Counted from the stretch's first letter, positions 47,677 through 61,252 are shown. The stretch is DNA of 64,000 nucleotides from Glandiceps talaboti (GCF_964340395.1 NC_135559.1:20046650-20110649); one strand, 5' to 3'. Notes: generated by a model from the letters alone, not told the origin. Numbers and translations: made by a program.

Positions 47677-47811
47677 TATTCTCCAATATTTTTCTTCGTT
47701 CAGCCGGAAAATACTCGTGACCTAAGGGTTGTCTAGCGACTCCTTCTGACAAAGGCCCCTTAGGTCACTTGTATTTTCCTTGGCTGAACGAAGAAATATT
47801 TTAGGGAATAA
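47677..47811. mobile_element. Palindromic MITE, stand-alone copy 1 (array-intron family)
   Basis: The left arm CAATATTTTTCTTCGTTCAG is inverted in the right arm as CTGAACGAAGAAATATT. The inner GTGACCTAAGGG and CCCCTTAGGTCAC also pair. At 135 bp it has the same motif order as the palindrome found in each array unit in the first 17 kb. Confidence 0.8.
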
Positions 47812-48127
47812 CAGCTAAGTATGGTACATGTAAACTATCATGTATCTCAGCAGTTGGTGAAACATTTCACATGGAAATATCTACAAGGCAACATAGGATA
47901 TCACATGACATTAACATTCAATAAAGTTCTGACATACTTTTCTTCACATTTACTTTGTGTAATGATATTGCACATTACATGTACATGTACTCTGGCAACT
48001 GATGTCTCGGTTGACTAAGATACAAATTTTAGTCTGTGTTTACCTTTAGTAATGTGAAACCTCAATTGCGAAAGTAGTACATACGTGTATGTACATTTGT
48101 ACATGTATATAAATGTAACCTGGAAGT

Positions 48128-48143
48128 GGGGGGGGGGGGGGGG
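48128..48143. repeat. Poly-G tract
   Basis: A run of about sixteen G within otherwise AT-rich DNA. Confidence 0.9.
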
Positions 48144-48639
48144 TAGACTATTGAATGTACAACAGCAAGCCTAGTCTAGCCTAGCAATGTAGACATATTG
48201 AGTGCATGTCTGATAAGGTCTGATGTGAATCTGTGAGACGGATTACTGAACTGATTGAAAGAAACAGTAAGACTAGTGGCAGCATTAACTAGCTATAACC
48301 ACACTGGGCACTACTCATTTACTTTGGTATTATAGGATTATGGTGAGGGCTTTGACAGCAAGACAACGGAAAATGAAAGGAACATGTAATTTAAGTCACA
48401 ATCCAGACAGAAAATCAATACTGGTTTATTCAACTTCTCTGAAACAAAATTAGAACACATCAACATAATACTACTTTAAAGTGCAACACAACTGTATTCA
48501 TGTAGTTTTGTGCAGGTACATGTACTTTTTTCTTTTCTGATTTGATACAGTACTATTGCAACCATGCGGTAACAGAATAGGACGATGAATCATTCATCTG
48601 TCCCAGTCTATCCATCCATCTACAAATGTACCTGTCTAT

Positions 48640-48685
48640 CCTTCTATCTATCTACATGTATCTGTCTATTCTACATGTACACTTG

Positions 48686-48739
<54 letters not shown>

Positions 48740-48742
48740 CAT

Positions 48743-48773
<31 letters not shown>

Positions 48774-48891
48774 CTCTATCTATCTATCTACATTGTATCT
48801 ATCTATCTATCTATCTCTCTCTATCTATCTATCTACATTGTATCTATCTATCTATCTATCTATCTCTATCTAGCTACATGTATCTATCTAC

Positions 48892-48958
<67 letters not shown>

Positions 48959-48992
48959 CATCCATCCATCCATCCATCCATCCATCCATCTC
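48640..48992. repeat. (TATC)n / (CATC)n microsatellite
   Basis: Long TATC runs, broken by TACATTGTA- and TCTC-type interruptions, pass into a CCAT run at 48958-48990. The Ile-Tyr-Leu-Ser repeats it encodes are not genes. Confidence 0.97.
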
Positions 48993-49059
48993 TCCCTCTG
49001 TCCAATCATCCATCAATTCACCATTCATTCATTATATTAACAGTTGAACAATGCTAGTT

Positions 49060-50150
49060 TCTGCACATGTTCATTCAACAATTTTCATTTTCTTTCAGAG
49101 AGAGTATAGTATTTTAATATTTACCTACATACATACAAATGTAAGGCCCAAGGCATTTTTAAATCCATGGTTTCTTATCAAAAGAGTTCTAAAAACTGCT
49201 GATCAAATTAAACAGTATAGCAGTAACATTTTTATGTGCAAAGTCAAGCCATCTCTTTATCCTTCAATCTTGAACTATAAAAGTAGGTCAGTGCATGACC
49301 TTTCAATTGATCATAAATCAATCAATTGATCAACAGAAACCTATCAAACAATTACACATTACCTCTAAAACGAGCAATTAACAATCCTTCATGCCATTAA
49401 CCAATACATATGAACAATTTTTGTTTCAGAATCCTATGGAAACGGAGTAGGCAGTCTGGTAAAATTTACCGTTTCCTGAAATTTAAATCATAAAATTTGA
49501 GGGAATCGTTTTTACAAAGACATGTGGAACTCAGCTAGATTTCAGTTACATGTGTATATCCTGTTTTTATGAAAACAGAGCTGATCATCAACTGTAAATC
49601 ACGATCAGAAATATTCAAGGGATTGTACAACTTTGTATCTTTTGCAAGTACACGACTAAATACTGTACTGTACACTTTCCTGACAATAACTTACACTACC
49701 TACTCATTGTAAATTCATCGATTTGACTTAATGGGCCTTAATTTACAACAAAGTCATTAAAAATAGTAATAGATACTGTAACTGCAGATGAGATGCCAGG
49801 TGCCACGTTAAAACTATATCACCATTTACCATGTTCAATTTGTGACTTTACTTCTAAAGTTCAATATGATTGCTTTGCAGAGAAGACATAAAGGTTCAGA
49901 ATTTAATTTCAGTTTGTAGATACATGTACATGTTTTAATCACGATGACCATAAACAACATACATGTACATAATATTTCTAACATTACAATGCTATATTAT
50001 TCATGAGATAGTTTGACAATTTAAGTAGAATAGAGGCGGAAACACTTCCTGTGTAACCATACTAATATTGGGAAACTCATAGTTAACTCATTAAGCCTCA
50101 TAACATCTACATGCATGAAGTACACATAATTATGTAGCTTTTTTTTATAA
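49060..50150. other. No gene seen
   Basis: AT-rich; it lies 3' of the exon at 50159-50239 in minus-strand sense and may include its 3' UTR. Confidence 0.35.
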
Positions 50151-50158
50151 TATCATAA

Positions 50159-50239
50159 CTAGGCAAAGCCCATAAGCTCGCGCAGGGTAGACTCATTTTT
50201 GACCAACTGCCTCACGATAGCGCAGTCCTCATGGAGAAT
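50159..50239 (-). CDS. Candidate last coding exon, unknown protein
   Basis: On the minus strand a good acceptor with a branch-point-like TAATGAC about 15 nt upstream (GACTAGACTTTGCAG) opens an 81-nt block. It encodes 26 residues beginning ILHEDCAIVRQL and ending STLRELMGFA, then TAG. GC content is near 50 percent against about a third around it, and composition is that of an amphipathic helix. It enters in phase 0, which matches the phase-0 donor at 56747. I do not recognise the family. Confidence 0.45.
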   Translation of the reverse strand: MLHEDCAIVRQLVKNESTLRELMGFA

Positions 50240-51034
50240 CTGCAAAGTCTAGTCATTATGCCAGAATGCATCCTTGGGTAAAACCAACAAAAAAACATCG
50301 CATAGTATATACACATGCATACTAGTCATTGAGCCGCTATGCAAGCTATTAAATGTGATTATATATATGTAGCAAATTATATTTGTTCTCCAGTGTCGGC
50401 TTTTCTATTCTAATTCAAAGACGTACTGTACACGTAATGATGTATATTACTCAGTCCTCAAGAAGACCTCCTGTGTTGAGACACTAGAAATAACGTTTTA
50501 AATACCTATGTAGACAACAGACTTTTTTAAATCTCTTTCAAACCCAATTTTACAATTTCTCTAGTCCATATCTCCGAGTTGACTCGTCATTGTAGTTGGA
50601 CTGAGTGTACATTTTTGTTCACTTGGTTTTATCAAGTATATTTTCCACGCACACAAAAAATATCAACAGAAACAGAATATCACAACATTTTTTTCATTAT
50701 TTCTGCTTTAAAAAAAAAAAAAAAAAAGCAAATCTACTGGTATACTGATTTTAAAAATGAATACTAAATTAATTTACATCTCACTGTTACTGGGTTCGTC
50801 CTGTGCTCATCAGCACGGCTTGGGACAAATCAATATTCCAAAACTATAACATTTAAAATTGTGTTAAAATCTGTCATATCTTTTTAAAATTAGTATTAAT
50901 TACGAATTGTGACCCATAATTGACATATTTTTTTACTGTTGGTTTACTTAATATAAATATCACAATGCTACAAGCTGAAGCTTTTTACTAAAATGAAAAT
51001 ATCAATAAATGTAGATACATGTATGCATTCCTTC

Positions 51035-51575
51035 TAAGTTCTATAGGGAATACTGGTAAAATGACTGGGAAACTCAGGTACAATGTAGATTTTACCTGCT
51101 TACCACCCATAACAAAAAACACTGGCATGAAACCCTGATGAAATGACTTGATAATTCAGGTAGATTTTACCTACTTACTACCCTTAACAAAAACACAGTG
51201 GTAGGAACCCTGGTAAAATGACATGTACTCCGGTAGATTTTGCCTTCTTACTACCTTAACTAAACCCTGGTAAAATGACTGGATACATGTGCTCTCTGGT
51301 AGATTTTACCTACTTACCATCCGTAACTAAAACACTGGTATGAAAACTCTGGTAAAATGACTTGGTAATTCACATACATTGTAGATTTTACCTACTTACC
51401 ATCCTTAACTAAAACACTGGTATGAAAACTCTGGTAAAATGACTTGGTACAATGTAATTCACATACAATGTAGATTTTACCTACTTAACTACAACACTGG
51501 TAGGAATATTCTGATAAAATGACTTGGTAATTCATATAAATTTTACCTGCTTACTGCCCTTAACTAAAACACTGA
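51035..51575. repeat. ~75-85 bp tandem repeat, about seven copies
   Basis: Units contain CTGGTAAAATGACTTGGTAA, GTAGATTTTACCTACTTACC and TTAACTAAAACACTGGTA. A solitary unit with the same order lies at 61695-61770, so this is a tandemly expanded dispersed sequence. Confidence 0.85.
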
Positions 51576-52027
51576 CGACTTTCAATGCTTTTACCCTTTA
51601 ATAAGATAACATACATGTACAGCTCTCATAATCTGATACACAGTCTTCTTTTAGAACATATCTCCAGCTTCAGGCTGTGTTTATACCTGAAGAAAATCAA
51701 TTTGTCTAGAGTGATTGTGTCTAACTGAATTGTCGACAAAGTACAGTAAATAGATTACGGAGTACATGTACAATGTATGTTGTATTAGCTCCTGGCTGAG
51801 TTTAAAGTCTACATTTATTTTGGACATTTTAATTCCTTGGGATCTGATTTCATTGCAAAGTGAGATAAACATAACATTTCACATATTTATTGGTTTTTAA
51901 AATGCACTGGGTTTAAAATTTAGAAATAGAATACCTTTGAATTTGTTATGATACTTTTATATATGGTTTGTAGTACTATATATATGGCATGTGGTCCCAC
52001 CAATTTGTTTATTTTTACAATTATGTT

Positions 52028-52062
<35 letters not shown>
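52028..52062. repeat. (TTG)n microsatellite
   Basis: About eleven TTG units, the same triplet class as the CAA tail at 16.99-17.02 kb, in opposite orientation. Confidence 0.9.
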
Positions 52063-52989
52063 ATTCCATCTTTTTTTACCATATCAATAGGTGTCATCTT
52101 GAGTTTCAAAAAAGTTAGAGTTGATAAATGAAATCTAGGTACAGCTTGCATATATTTCATTCAACCACAGTGACATACAAAATGTAGTTGCTACTGTTCA
52201 TCCAAAGTATATTATTACACGTATCATATATACCAGACTTCATAATACTCATGACATAAACATACAACACTGTACAAGTACATGATGAGAGCATACCCAA
52301 TTTGTACTACCATTGGAATGCAACAATCAACAATTCTATTGGGAAGAGTTTTGATTAAAATTTGGCCCTGCCCATGATGAAGAATCTAAAACCAGAGATT
52401 ACAACATTGAAACAATATTTGTTGAATGTGTGGAATTTTATAGGGGACCATATGCGTAGAGATCATGGTATTTCTCTTGAAACACTGATATACATGTATA
52501 TATATGTACACAAGTTTCTGCATGAATGACCTACAGCTAGAAGTACCGGTATATTCATATACCGTCACCAATACCCTTGGCCCATTGTAGCTGGTTGCAC
52601 ACTTTACATTCAAATAGGAATGAATGCCACATAAATTATGCTGAACCATGAATGCAAATTCATAGACATTACAGAGTTTACTAAAATTAAGATTCAGAAT
52701 TTTGTTTATGTGTTGCTTTGGCTCCTTCAAAGGCAAATTTTGACTAACGTCCCTCTGCAAGGGCTTTGCCTTGTTCTTTCAATATTTGATTTTATGATGC
52801 ACTGGCCAGAAAATGGGCACAAATTCTAACTGGTTATTAAATTTCCCCACTGTGTTGTTAGATGATGTCAATGGTGTCACCATGTGATCAGAATCAACAA
52901 GGAGGATGGATCTGTATGACATAATCTGTATCACTAGACAGTATCAGCCAATTACAAGGGGACAGATTGACTTATCTACATGTACATTT

Positions 52990-53458
52990 CATGTGGTGCT
53001 GAGCCATCACTGTGTGAAATCATAATTTTGGACTATCTATGTGGTGCTGAGCCATCACTGTGTGAAATCATAATTTTGGACTATCTATGTGGTGCTGAAC
53101 CATCACTGTGTGAAATCATAATTTTGGACTATCTATGTGGTGCTGAACCATCACTGTGTGAAATCATAATTTTGGACTATCTATGTGGTGCTGAACCATC
53201 ACTATGTGAAAACATAATTTTGGACTGTCTATGTGGTGCTGAACCATCACTATGTGAAAACATAATTTTGGACTATCTATGTGGTGCTGAACCATCACTA
53301 TGTGAAATCGTGATCTTGGACTATCTACATGTATGTGGTGCTGAACCATCACTGTGTGAAATCATAATTTTGGATTATCTATGTGGTGCTGAACCATCAC
53401 TGTGTGAAAACATAATTTTGGACTATCTATGTGGTGCTGAGCCATCACTGTGTAAAAA
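52990..53458. repeat. 48 bp minisatellite, about ten copies
   Basis: Units read TATGTGGTGCTGAGCCATCA then CTGTGTGAAATCATAATTTT and GGACTATC. The period is sixteen codons, so a plus-strand frame runs open through all copies (CGAEPSLCEIIILDYL). Third-position changes are not clearly favoured and there is no gene context. Confidence 0.95.
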
Positions 53459-53464
53459 TGTTAC

Positions 53465-55150
53465 CTAATTTTAGATCTGAATACAGAACCATTAGCACAA
53501 AGCCAGGCATTGGAGGAGGGACGTTAATCAAAATCTACCTGCATACATTGTATTTGTAAAAGAGCTATTCTAGTTTATATAGTGTCACTTTTCTCCACAA
53601 TTTGATAATGCCTCCAGTAACATTACATTTTACACGTACTGTATAAGGTAATAATAAATCCTGGTAATCATTGTTTTCACATCACACAATACCCATGGCA
53701 GGTCATAATGATTTCCATTATCATATATCTTTATTTTCCCTCTAAAACAATATGGTCAAATGTCAAGAGACCCTTGAACTGATAGGGCCACTTAATTTAA
53801 GTACAGGTCTAGCCTGCAACTATATCAATTCCAAAACATATCAGGTCTTTTGTGGTGAACAGGACAGTATGGTACATATATATGTGCATGATATACATTG
53901 TACAGTAGACCTTTCATGAACCCAATGTTTCAAAACAATGCTCTTAGAATATAAATCTTTCTCCTATGGGAACTAAGATAGATTTTACGTACATTTTTCA
54001 TATACAGTCCCTACTTATACCTAACCTACATGTAGGTTAGCTTTGTGGCCAAGCTATTTTAAATAGTGTTTTGTAATACAGCATGGTCCAAGGCTAACCC
54101 TGGGTACATGTACAGTTTGTACATGTACAAATGTACTGAAAGGAATGCTCTTGGAAAACATTCATGATTATATGTAGTTTTTTCCTATGGGAACTAAGGT
54201 AGACTTTCCCAGTACATGATAGTGTTTGGAATGTTATGATAGTACATGTTACAACTCTAAGTGGGTCATTCTTTCTCCATATACATGTATACATAAATTT
54301 TGTGTCACAATCTACTGACAGTGATTTCAGAAGATGTCTATACATGTATGATGTACATGTACATGTAAATGTCTGAAGTTCAGGTGGTCACTGTTCTTCA
54401 GGCAGCAATGCCAAGGTCAATTCTTCTGGGAGGTGACCCACATTTTGTACATGTAATTTAGACAATCCTAATGAGCCAGTCAGACACTTGACATTCACTC
54501 AGCACTGTAGTGGTCATGCCAAAGATTTATGGCATCTGCATGCATATATACATATGTGTATATTCTTGAATCAAATCATAAACTTGCCTTGTGATGTTTA
54601 TAATGTAATCATGTTCATTTTATTAAACTAAATGCCACCATTTTTCGGAACCTTCAGCTCGGCATTAAAATTTTCCTATAAAATTTCAAAATATATAATT
54701 GTATAGTCTTATTATTTTCTACATTCCACTTTGAAATGTTTCAATCACATACATACAGACTAAATTCAAATTAGGTGAGTCAGGTGCTGTAAAAACAAAC
54801 ACTGAAGTGTATGGGGTTCTGGTGTGTCCTCTATTGTTTCATTTGTTGTTTTTAATCAATTTTTTAATAATTTATAATGTGATGTGCTTGGCAGTTTTTT
54901 TATGTATTTTTTTATTATGTTTTTAAATTTTGCAATTCGTTATGTGCAGACTGTTGAGACATGTATTGTGTAATGGTCTTTAAACAATAAACTATTATAA
55001 TTATCATGGTACACAACTTAAATCTATTGGATGAAACAGGCATTGATGAAACTTTTCATCAAACGTAAACAACAAACAACTTATCTTTAATATACAAATT
55101 TACTTACAACTGCCGACATGAGACCATAGCCAATGAAACCTGTTCCCAAC
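53465..55150. other. No gene seen; possible retroposon tail near 54.8-55.0 kb
   Basis: Two drifted copies of a segment with TCCTATGGGAACTAAG lie at about 53937-54000 and 54120-54210. Near 54960-55005, TAATGGTCTTTAAACAATAA is followed by an AT-rich end, which resembles a retroposon 3' terminus. Confidence 0.35.
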
Positions 55151-55153
55151 ATG

Positions 55154-55402
55154 GAAAGTAAACAACTGAATTGGATTAATAACACTTGGCTCAGCATGTT
55201 GGAAATACAGAGACTTGTATCACACACCATGGTTTGATAAGAACAGTTTTATGGCCTCTTTATGTGTTCATGAAATGCAAGGGGAACTAGAAATTTGTTT
55301 TATGGAAATCTTATCAAATGATGGAATGTAATACAAGTTTCTGTACTTCCAGTTCATGCTGTGCCAAGTGTTATTAATCCAATTCAGTTGTTTACTTTCT
55401 GT
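55154..55402. mobile_element. Fold-back element with ~70-85 bp arms
   Basis: GAAAGTAAACAACTGAATTG and TTGGATTAATAACACTTGGC in the left arm recur inverted in the right arm at about 55330-55402. The pairing continues inward (GTTTGATAAG against CTTATCAAAT). The arms are well matched, so this is a fairly young hairpin. Confidence 0.8.
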
Positions 55403-56746
55403 TCATCTGATGTCAACAGTTGTGTATGTTCACTCATCACATGGTCAACATCTTCAACTTCCTAGATGTATCTCTGTGTATCTCTACACCAAATCAAAAT
55501 GCCTAGACAAGTCAATTAATTATGTGCCTTGGAAAAAAAATCACTACCATTTTTCTGACTCATTATAATGTGATTTCTGACGTCATCCATATTCAAAACA
55601 ACTGAACACATAAGACATTCTGTCTGTATTTTCATTAACTAGAGGTACATGTATACATTATATCAATAAATATGATTACCATTAAGATTATATTTCTACC
55701 AGTTGTATTCAAATACGCTGAAAACAGAAATAAAAAAATGTACAATGTATTAATAATAAATAGAACTTTTGAAATCTCTTTGAGTTGATGTTGACACCAT
55801 CCAGTCTTTAAATATCCACATGTATTTATAATTCAATTAAGTAAATGTTTGGTATTGCTTTACAAGTGATCATAACCAACCCGACAACCAGTATTAGCTT
55901 CTGTAAGTCTAAGATACCAATTTTTTGTGTTTGTTTACCCAACAATTCATGTACATACCGGTATATGGTTAAATGTTCACCCATACTGAGGTATTTAATG
56001 GGATCTAGAAAGGGTATCTGCAACTTGTATGTGTGACTCGCACAAACTCAAAAATGATATCTGTGACCAGACAAATGCTAATCATATGCTAATACCGTAT
56101 ACGGTACCAGTAAAGTCCTCTGGTAGCGCCAATCCAGTATTCACTAATTACCGTTGAGGCTCGAAAATTGATTCAATTTCACATATTGACACCTAATACT
56201 CAATTAACATGCCATCTACATGTACATCACGTCATCTGTATGTTAATTTTTGAATCACGCAAAATGTGGCACTTGACAAGTAAGCAAATTAAAAATACGC
56301 CATAGGTTAAACAGTGAAACACGTCATTATGAGAAGCACAATGTGATGAAGCCTTTGGAATAAAAATCCTGTGCTTTGTTCCATGTATGGACGTTCTGAT
56401 GGGTCCAACACAGTCAGAAAAAATATCATGAACTTTACATGTCTTCTGATGAGCATCAGCCTTGAAAATCAAAATGAGGAACTTTATTTATTTATTGGGT
56501 GATACAAAAACAAATGAGAAATATTCATCATCATGAAAACAAAGAATGCAACATCTGTGGTGGAGTTGTTGCTCGTTATGTGTACGGACACCAACCACGA
56601 TCGCATAAGTAAGGACACAAACAAAACTGACGTACATGTATAATCTTGTCATCACATTGTAGAACCTTCACAGAAATTAGAAAAATTCCATGTTACACCA
56701 AGTTACAACTACAACTATCTAGTCACGAATGTAATATAAGACGTAC

Positions 56747-56758
56747 CTCGCCAGACAT
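56747..56758 (-). CDS. Candidate first coding exon (MSGE), unknown protein
   Basis: On the minus strand the ATG of TTATGTCTGGCGAG is followed after four codons (MSGE) by a GTACGT donor. The upstream ~200 bp is CpG-richer than its surroundings and would be 5' UTR or promoter. The phase-0 exit fits the exon at 50159-50239, and a two-exon product would be only 30 residues. Intermediate exons were not found but cannot be excluded. The link is inferred from phase, strand and order only. Confidence 0.25.
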
Positions 56759-57574
56759 AACTCCACTTGAATGGATATCCACAAGATTTCAGCCTCAGGA
56801 GTGATAGTGCCGCAATACATTTTGTATGCTTGAAGAAAACAATCTGGTTGATCACAACAAAGCAATTGTCTCAGATAGGAAGCATTGCGTTCACAGTTGT
56901 GTTGTGCGACCAAGCACAGACAGGTAATACGTACGACCAGTAATTTGTGCGACTGGGTGGCAGATATCAATCATTTTTTAGTTTGTGCTCGTCACAAATA
57001 CATGTATCCTTCCTAGATACCATTAATGCATCATCACCTCCTGTACTACATGTACAATGTAATGATGTATCCACACATTGTGTAACATTTGTATGTGATA
57101 TACATCAGTGTTGATATTGCAGTTGGATATTATAGCCTACATGTACTAAACATGGTGTTATGATGTCCAAATGAGATACATTATGGTTTTATCACAGCTA
57201 ACAAGATCCTGGAGCTGATAAAGTGTCTCATTATCTAGCAAGTACCAGCCAAGATTGACAACACTAGTACTATACTTACATGTACAATGTACCATACTTA
57301 TATGTACAATGTAAGCTAGTCAGTGAATCATAATTTTCACTTTCTGTTCATAGCAGATGTCATGTTGGTTCATACGTGTAAGTAATGCATAGTCAAAGAA
57401 ACACCTTGAGTGACAATATACAAAAAAATGTACCTACATTATATATATAATTATAATCTATACATTTCTGTATAACATCATGTTTTATATTGTTATTGCC
57501 TACCATATACATGTACATGTATGTCAAAGAACCCTGGTAACAGGGGTGGGGTTACCCTAGAGACTTGGCTATCA

Positions 57575-57718
57575 TACGTATGTACGTACGTACGTACATA
57601 CATACGTCTGTCTGTGTGTGTGTATATGCATGTATGTATGTATGTATGTATGTATGTATGTATGTATGTATGTATGTATGTATGTACGTACGTACGTACG
57701 TACGTACGTACGTACGTA
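57575..57718. repeat. (TATG)n / (TACG)n microsatellite
   Basis: A TATG run passes into a TACG run and includes ACGTACGTACGT self-complementary stretches. A GTAACAGG hairpin and a GAGACTTGGCTATC motif lie just before it; the motif recurs at 60703-60754. Confidence 0.95.
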
Positions 57719-57759
57719 CCGGTATGCAAGTCCATTGTCGTCGTCATCCTTTAGCTGTG

Positions 57760-60690
57760 GAGCAGGCAGTCAGAAGTTTTCTCCAACCACAACGATCATT
57801 GGCAAATGCAGTATACCCTCAAACTCCCAAAGTAAATGTACATGTGAGATATGATGTATATCTCCTACCATGGGGATGGGGCAGATTTTCATAATCATAA
57901 ATGCTTATTGGAATTTCTTTCAATCCACAGTCTGTCTGTCTGTCTGTCACATTATTAGTGAACTATCATGAACATACATGGTATATGTACATATCATTGC
58001 ATCCACATTATACATAGTATTAACTATTATATTTTTTTTGTACAACATTTTTGTACAATATGTGTACTATGGCATGCATCTTGCTAAGAGTCAAATATGC
58101 ATCTTCATTCCAATACCAGCATGGCTGTGTGATATATAATATCTAAAAGGAATACTTTACATGATTCATAGCTTTGATCTAATAATAATATACACAAAGT
58201 CCAAATAACACAGTCCAGGACACAGATTTCCTGAGATCGTGTGTTGAAATTCTATTCCCCTTTGAGCCCAACTCAGATTAGCACACTTGGGGAAGTTGTT
58301 TATCATGGGTCTGAGAACCAGTGAACTTGTCTGTAACCTCTTCAATTATACAATGTACATGTATCAAGACGTTCATGTGTTTAAATGCCAAGACAGCATG
58401 CATGGATGGATTCAAGGCTTTAGTGCCAAAACACAACATAACATTCCTACATTACATGTTATTTGTACATTACACAGTACAAGACTGTCTTCCTCATTTG
58501 ATTATTGGGCACAAAGATTCTTAGAAAATATACACAAACTTTTGGCATTATTTGGCTTGAATGGACCCAGTTGTCTATACAATGTACATTAATCTGCATG
58601 TGAAATTGTGAATCATTTCCTTAACACACTGATAGCAGCCGTATAACATGTACATGTACCGGTAATGTTATTGTTAGCATATCTGTCATTTTGTTTCATT
58701 TTCCACATGATGTACACGTAGGTATGAGGTTCATCTTAGGTTGCGTACCTTCAAGAGTGTGTACAGGTACAAAAATGTGGCTTTGTGGCAACATACTACA
58801 TATAATGTGTACAAGTACAACAATTTTGGTTGTGACAATGTAATACACACAAATGTTACGTACATTGATCAATAAATCTTTCAGTGGCTTTTGAAATAAC
58901 TGGATAACATTTGATAAATCTGGAAAATGTTCACGCTTTCTAGACTAATAGTACACTGAAATTATGAACGCATGTCGAGTAAAAATGTAAATGACAAATG
59001 GTAGACTTTACAGATACTAAATTACAGTTGAACTCTTAACTTTGCAAGCATTATATTTCTATCATAACTACCCTATAAATGCTAATTGTCTCAGGGATTA
59101 ATATCAATAATTGACATTTGCACATGAAGGAATTTTATGTGACCTACTTTCACTTTTTCAGTTAATATCAAAGTCTCACATGCTGCTCATTAATTTATGC
59201 CGTCAATGTGATTCTGTATAACTAATGCATAACTATAGTATAATACATCTGCTCAAAGAACCCAAACTTGTTCGTTACAATGTACATTGTGTACTATTTT
59301 GTAAGTATTATACATGTATTTAAATGCTCGTCCACTAAAACTACAATACTTACATCTCACATTCCATTTAATAAACTCAGTATTATCGTCACATATAATA
59401 TACATTTACATGGACTTGGTAATTTTATCTTTTTTAGAATCCTCAAGCTAAAATCTCTCTCCGAATTAATAAAATCCTCCACTCCCCCCAAAATGAATGA
59501 TTTCTACATGTGAAGGAAGTGATTTTTTGCTGAATTTTCCTGTTTCTTGGGTTATAATACCTTTTCAGAAATACTGAAAATGTGTAACAACAAACATATA
59601 TTACATTTTAATAATGCACAACATTATGTATCACTTTCTATTAACCTTTACTATTGAACACACTATAAAATAACAAATAAATTGAAAACTCTAGCATATT
59701 AGTATGCTATCAACATTATGAACAAGCACATATACATTGTGTAGGTGTTAATGCACATGGCAGTGTATACATAAATTACAATATAGACTGATTGCGTATG
59801 ATGGTCAGGTACCTTTGTATTTCACTTTTTACAGTTCGATCTCCCTTGACAATCTTATTTAGTGTGCAATATTACATGACATACATAATTTATTTACAAT
59901 TCAGTACATGAAACATACTTTAATAGATCAGTAGAAAGTGAAGCAGCTGTGCCATTCCAACTGTCACTCTGATTTTCAAAAAAAAAAACTTCTTTCAATT
60001 CACCATAATACTAGAACTGACGATTTGTTGTTGGGATCATATATTTGAATCACTCAGCTTCAATTTAATTGATAACAGGATCCAATACACACATTTAGGC
60101 AATAAATTTTCTCTTATTGCCATTCCCTTTCCTTCCCGTGAGATGTTGAAAACAATTATTCAAGAATCACAGACATTTCCTATCCAGATTTTTCATATGA
60201 CAGGAAAAAAAATGAACACCACCTGCAAGGAACCCATGCAGTGTTATTGAGACATAACTACTCTCAGCTCAGACTCTCATATTCCTTCCTAAACAACATA
60301 AAAATGGCTAAATCAACAGAAGGCTATGTACATGTATTAAACTCAAAACCACATTATCAACAGCATATACATGTATATACCATGTGTATAGGTTTATATG
60401 TAGTATACTACGGTCTGAGTTTTACGAACAATTTACTCAATAATTTATTGTACATGTATCTCAGTCTCATAACAAACCACAGTGAGTACTTAATGATTAT
60501 TTCAGTACAAGTTGGGTTGTCTTTAGTCTGGATGCCAACGTGGTATCTAACGAAACCACTGTGAGTGGAGGTGTAAATCATAATGATACCATAATATAGG
60601 AACTAGACGAGGTTGTCTTTGTCATCATTATTGTTGTACATGTAAGGTATGATGTTGTAATGATACAATGTACAATGCACATATTACCTC
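57760..60690. other. No gene seen
   Basis: AT-rich, with a short TCTG run near 57930. Open frames have no splice or family support. Confidence 0.35.
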
Positions 60691-60702
60691 ATACACACCA
60701 CC

Positions 60703-60754
60703 ATAGAGACTTGGCCATCTGGCTCCACAGAGTTCTGATAGCCAAGTCTCTGTG
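60703..60754. repeat. Small hairpin (AGAGACTTGGCCATC / GATAGCCAAGTCTCT)
   Basis: An inverted pair about 20 bp apart. One arm also matches the stretch at about 57560-57572. It is probably a very short fold-back element. Confidence 0.55.
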
Positions 60755-60899
60755 CTACTGTTTGTTAAAACTAAAACCGTGCAATATAAACTTTATGATA
60801 TTTCTAGCACTCTTTCTTGTCTGTCCATAATTATATGTGTACATACTGTATGTACCAGAGATTACTTGCACTGGTGTGCACGCATACTGTTGTATTTTC

Positions 60900-61252
60900 A
60901 CTGCAGTGCAATACCGAAATAGTACTGCCTACCTGATATGCAATGAGGACGCGATAATTTGCTACACATAAAATCGCGTCATTGTGCTGTAAGATTTTTA
61001 TAATTTTCATGGAAATTTGCCGTTTCAGATAAACATAATTTATGTAATAATAACATAACCCCATGCCACTTGAGTTTCGGTGGGGATGCTCAGAAATATT
61101 TGCACTCTTGCTTGCAATGTTTTCTGCTGCACTTTCACTCACTATGCTTGTGAAAGTACGGGCACAGAGAACACTGCAAGCACTCGATGTAAATACCTCG
61201 AGAACGCCACACTTGAACTTGTGTGTCATGGGGTTCTGTCATATTATTCCCA
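60900..61252. mobile_element. Dispersed element, copy 2
   Basis: Partner of 39297-39613. TAATAATAACATAACCCCAT near 61045 and CATGGGGTTCTGTCATATTA near 61228 are inverted repeats. TGCACTCTTGCTTGCAATG and CACTGCAAGCACTCGATG form a second inverted pair. The open frames here are by-products. Confidence 0.6.

Noticed and set aside
48585-49057. Ile-Tyr-Leu-Ser repeat proteins
   Set aside because: Produced by the TATC microsatellite.
52386-52760. Minus-strand open frame of 124 codons
   Set aside because: The composition looks protein-like at first, but there are no splice signals, no family match and AT-driven codon use; kept out for lack of support.
56227-56472. Minus-strand open frame with cysteine- and histidine-rich start (ADAHQKTCKVHD)
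   Set aside because: An AG precedes it but there is no zinc-finger spacing, no donor and no recognisable family; probably chance.
57565-57894. Plus-strand frame after the TATG run (VEQAVRSFLQPQRSLANA)
   Set aside because: It starts in a microsatellite and lacks splice or family support. The downstream part may be a dispersed repeat, but I cannot show it.
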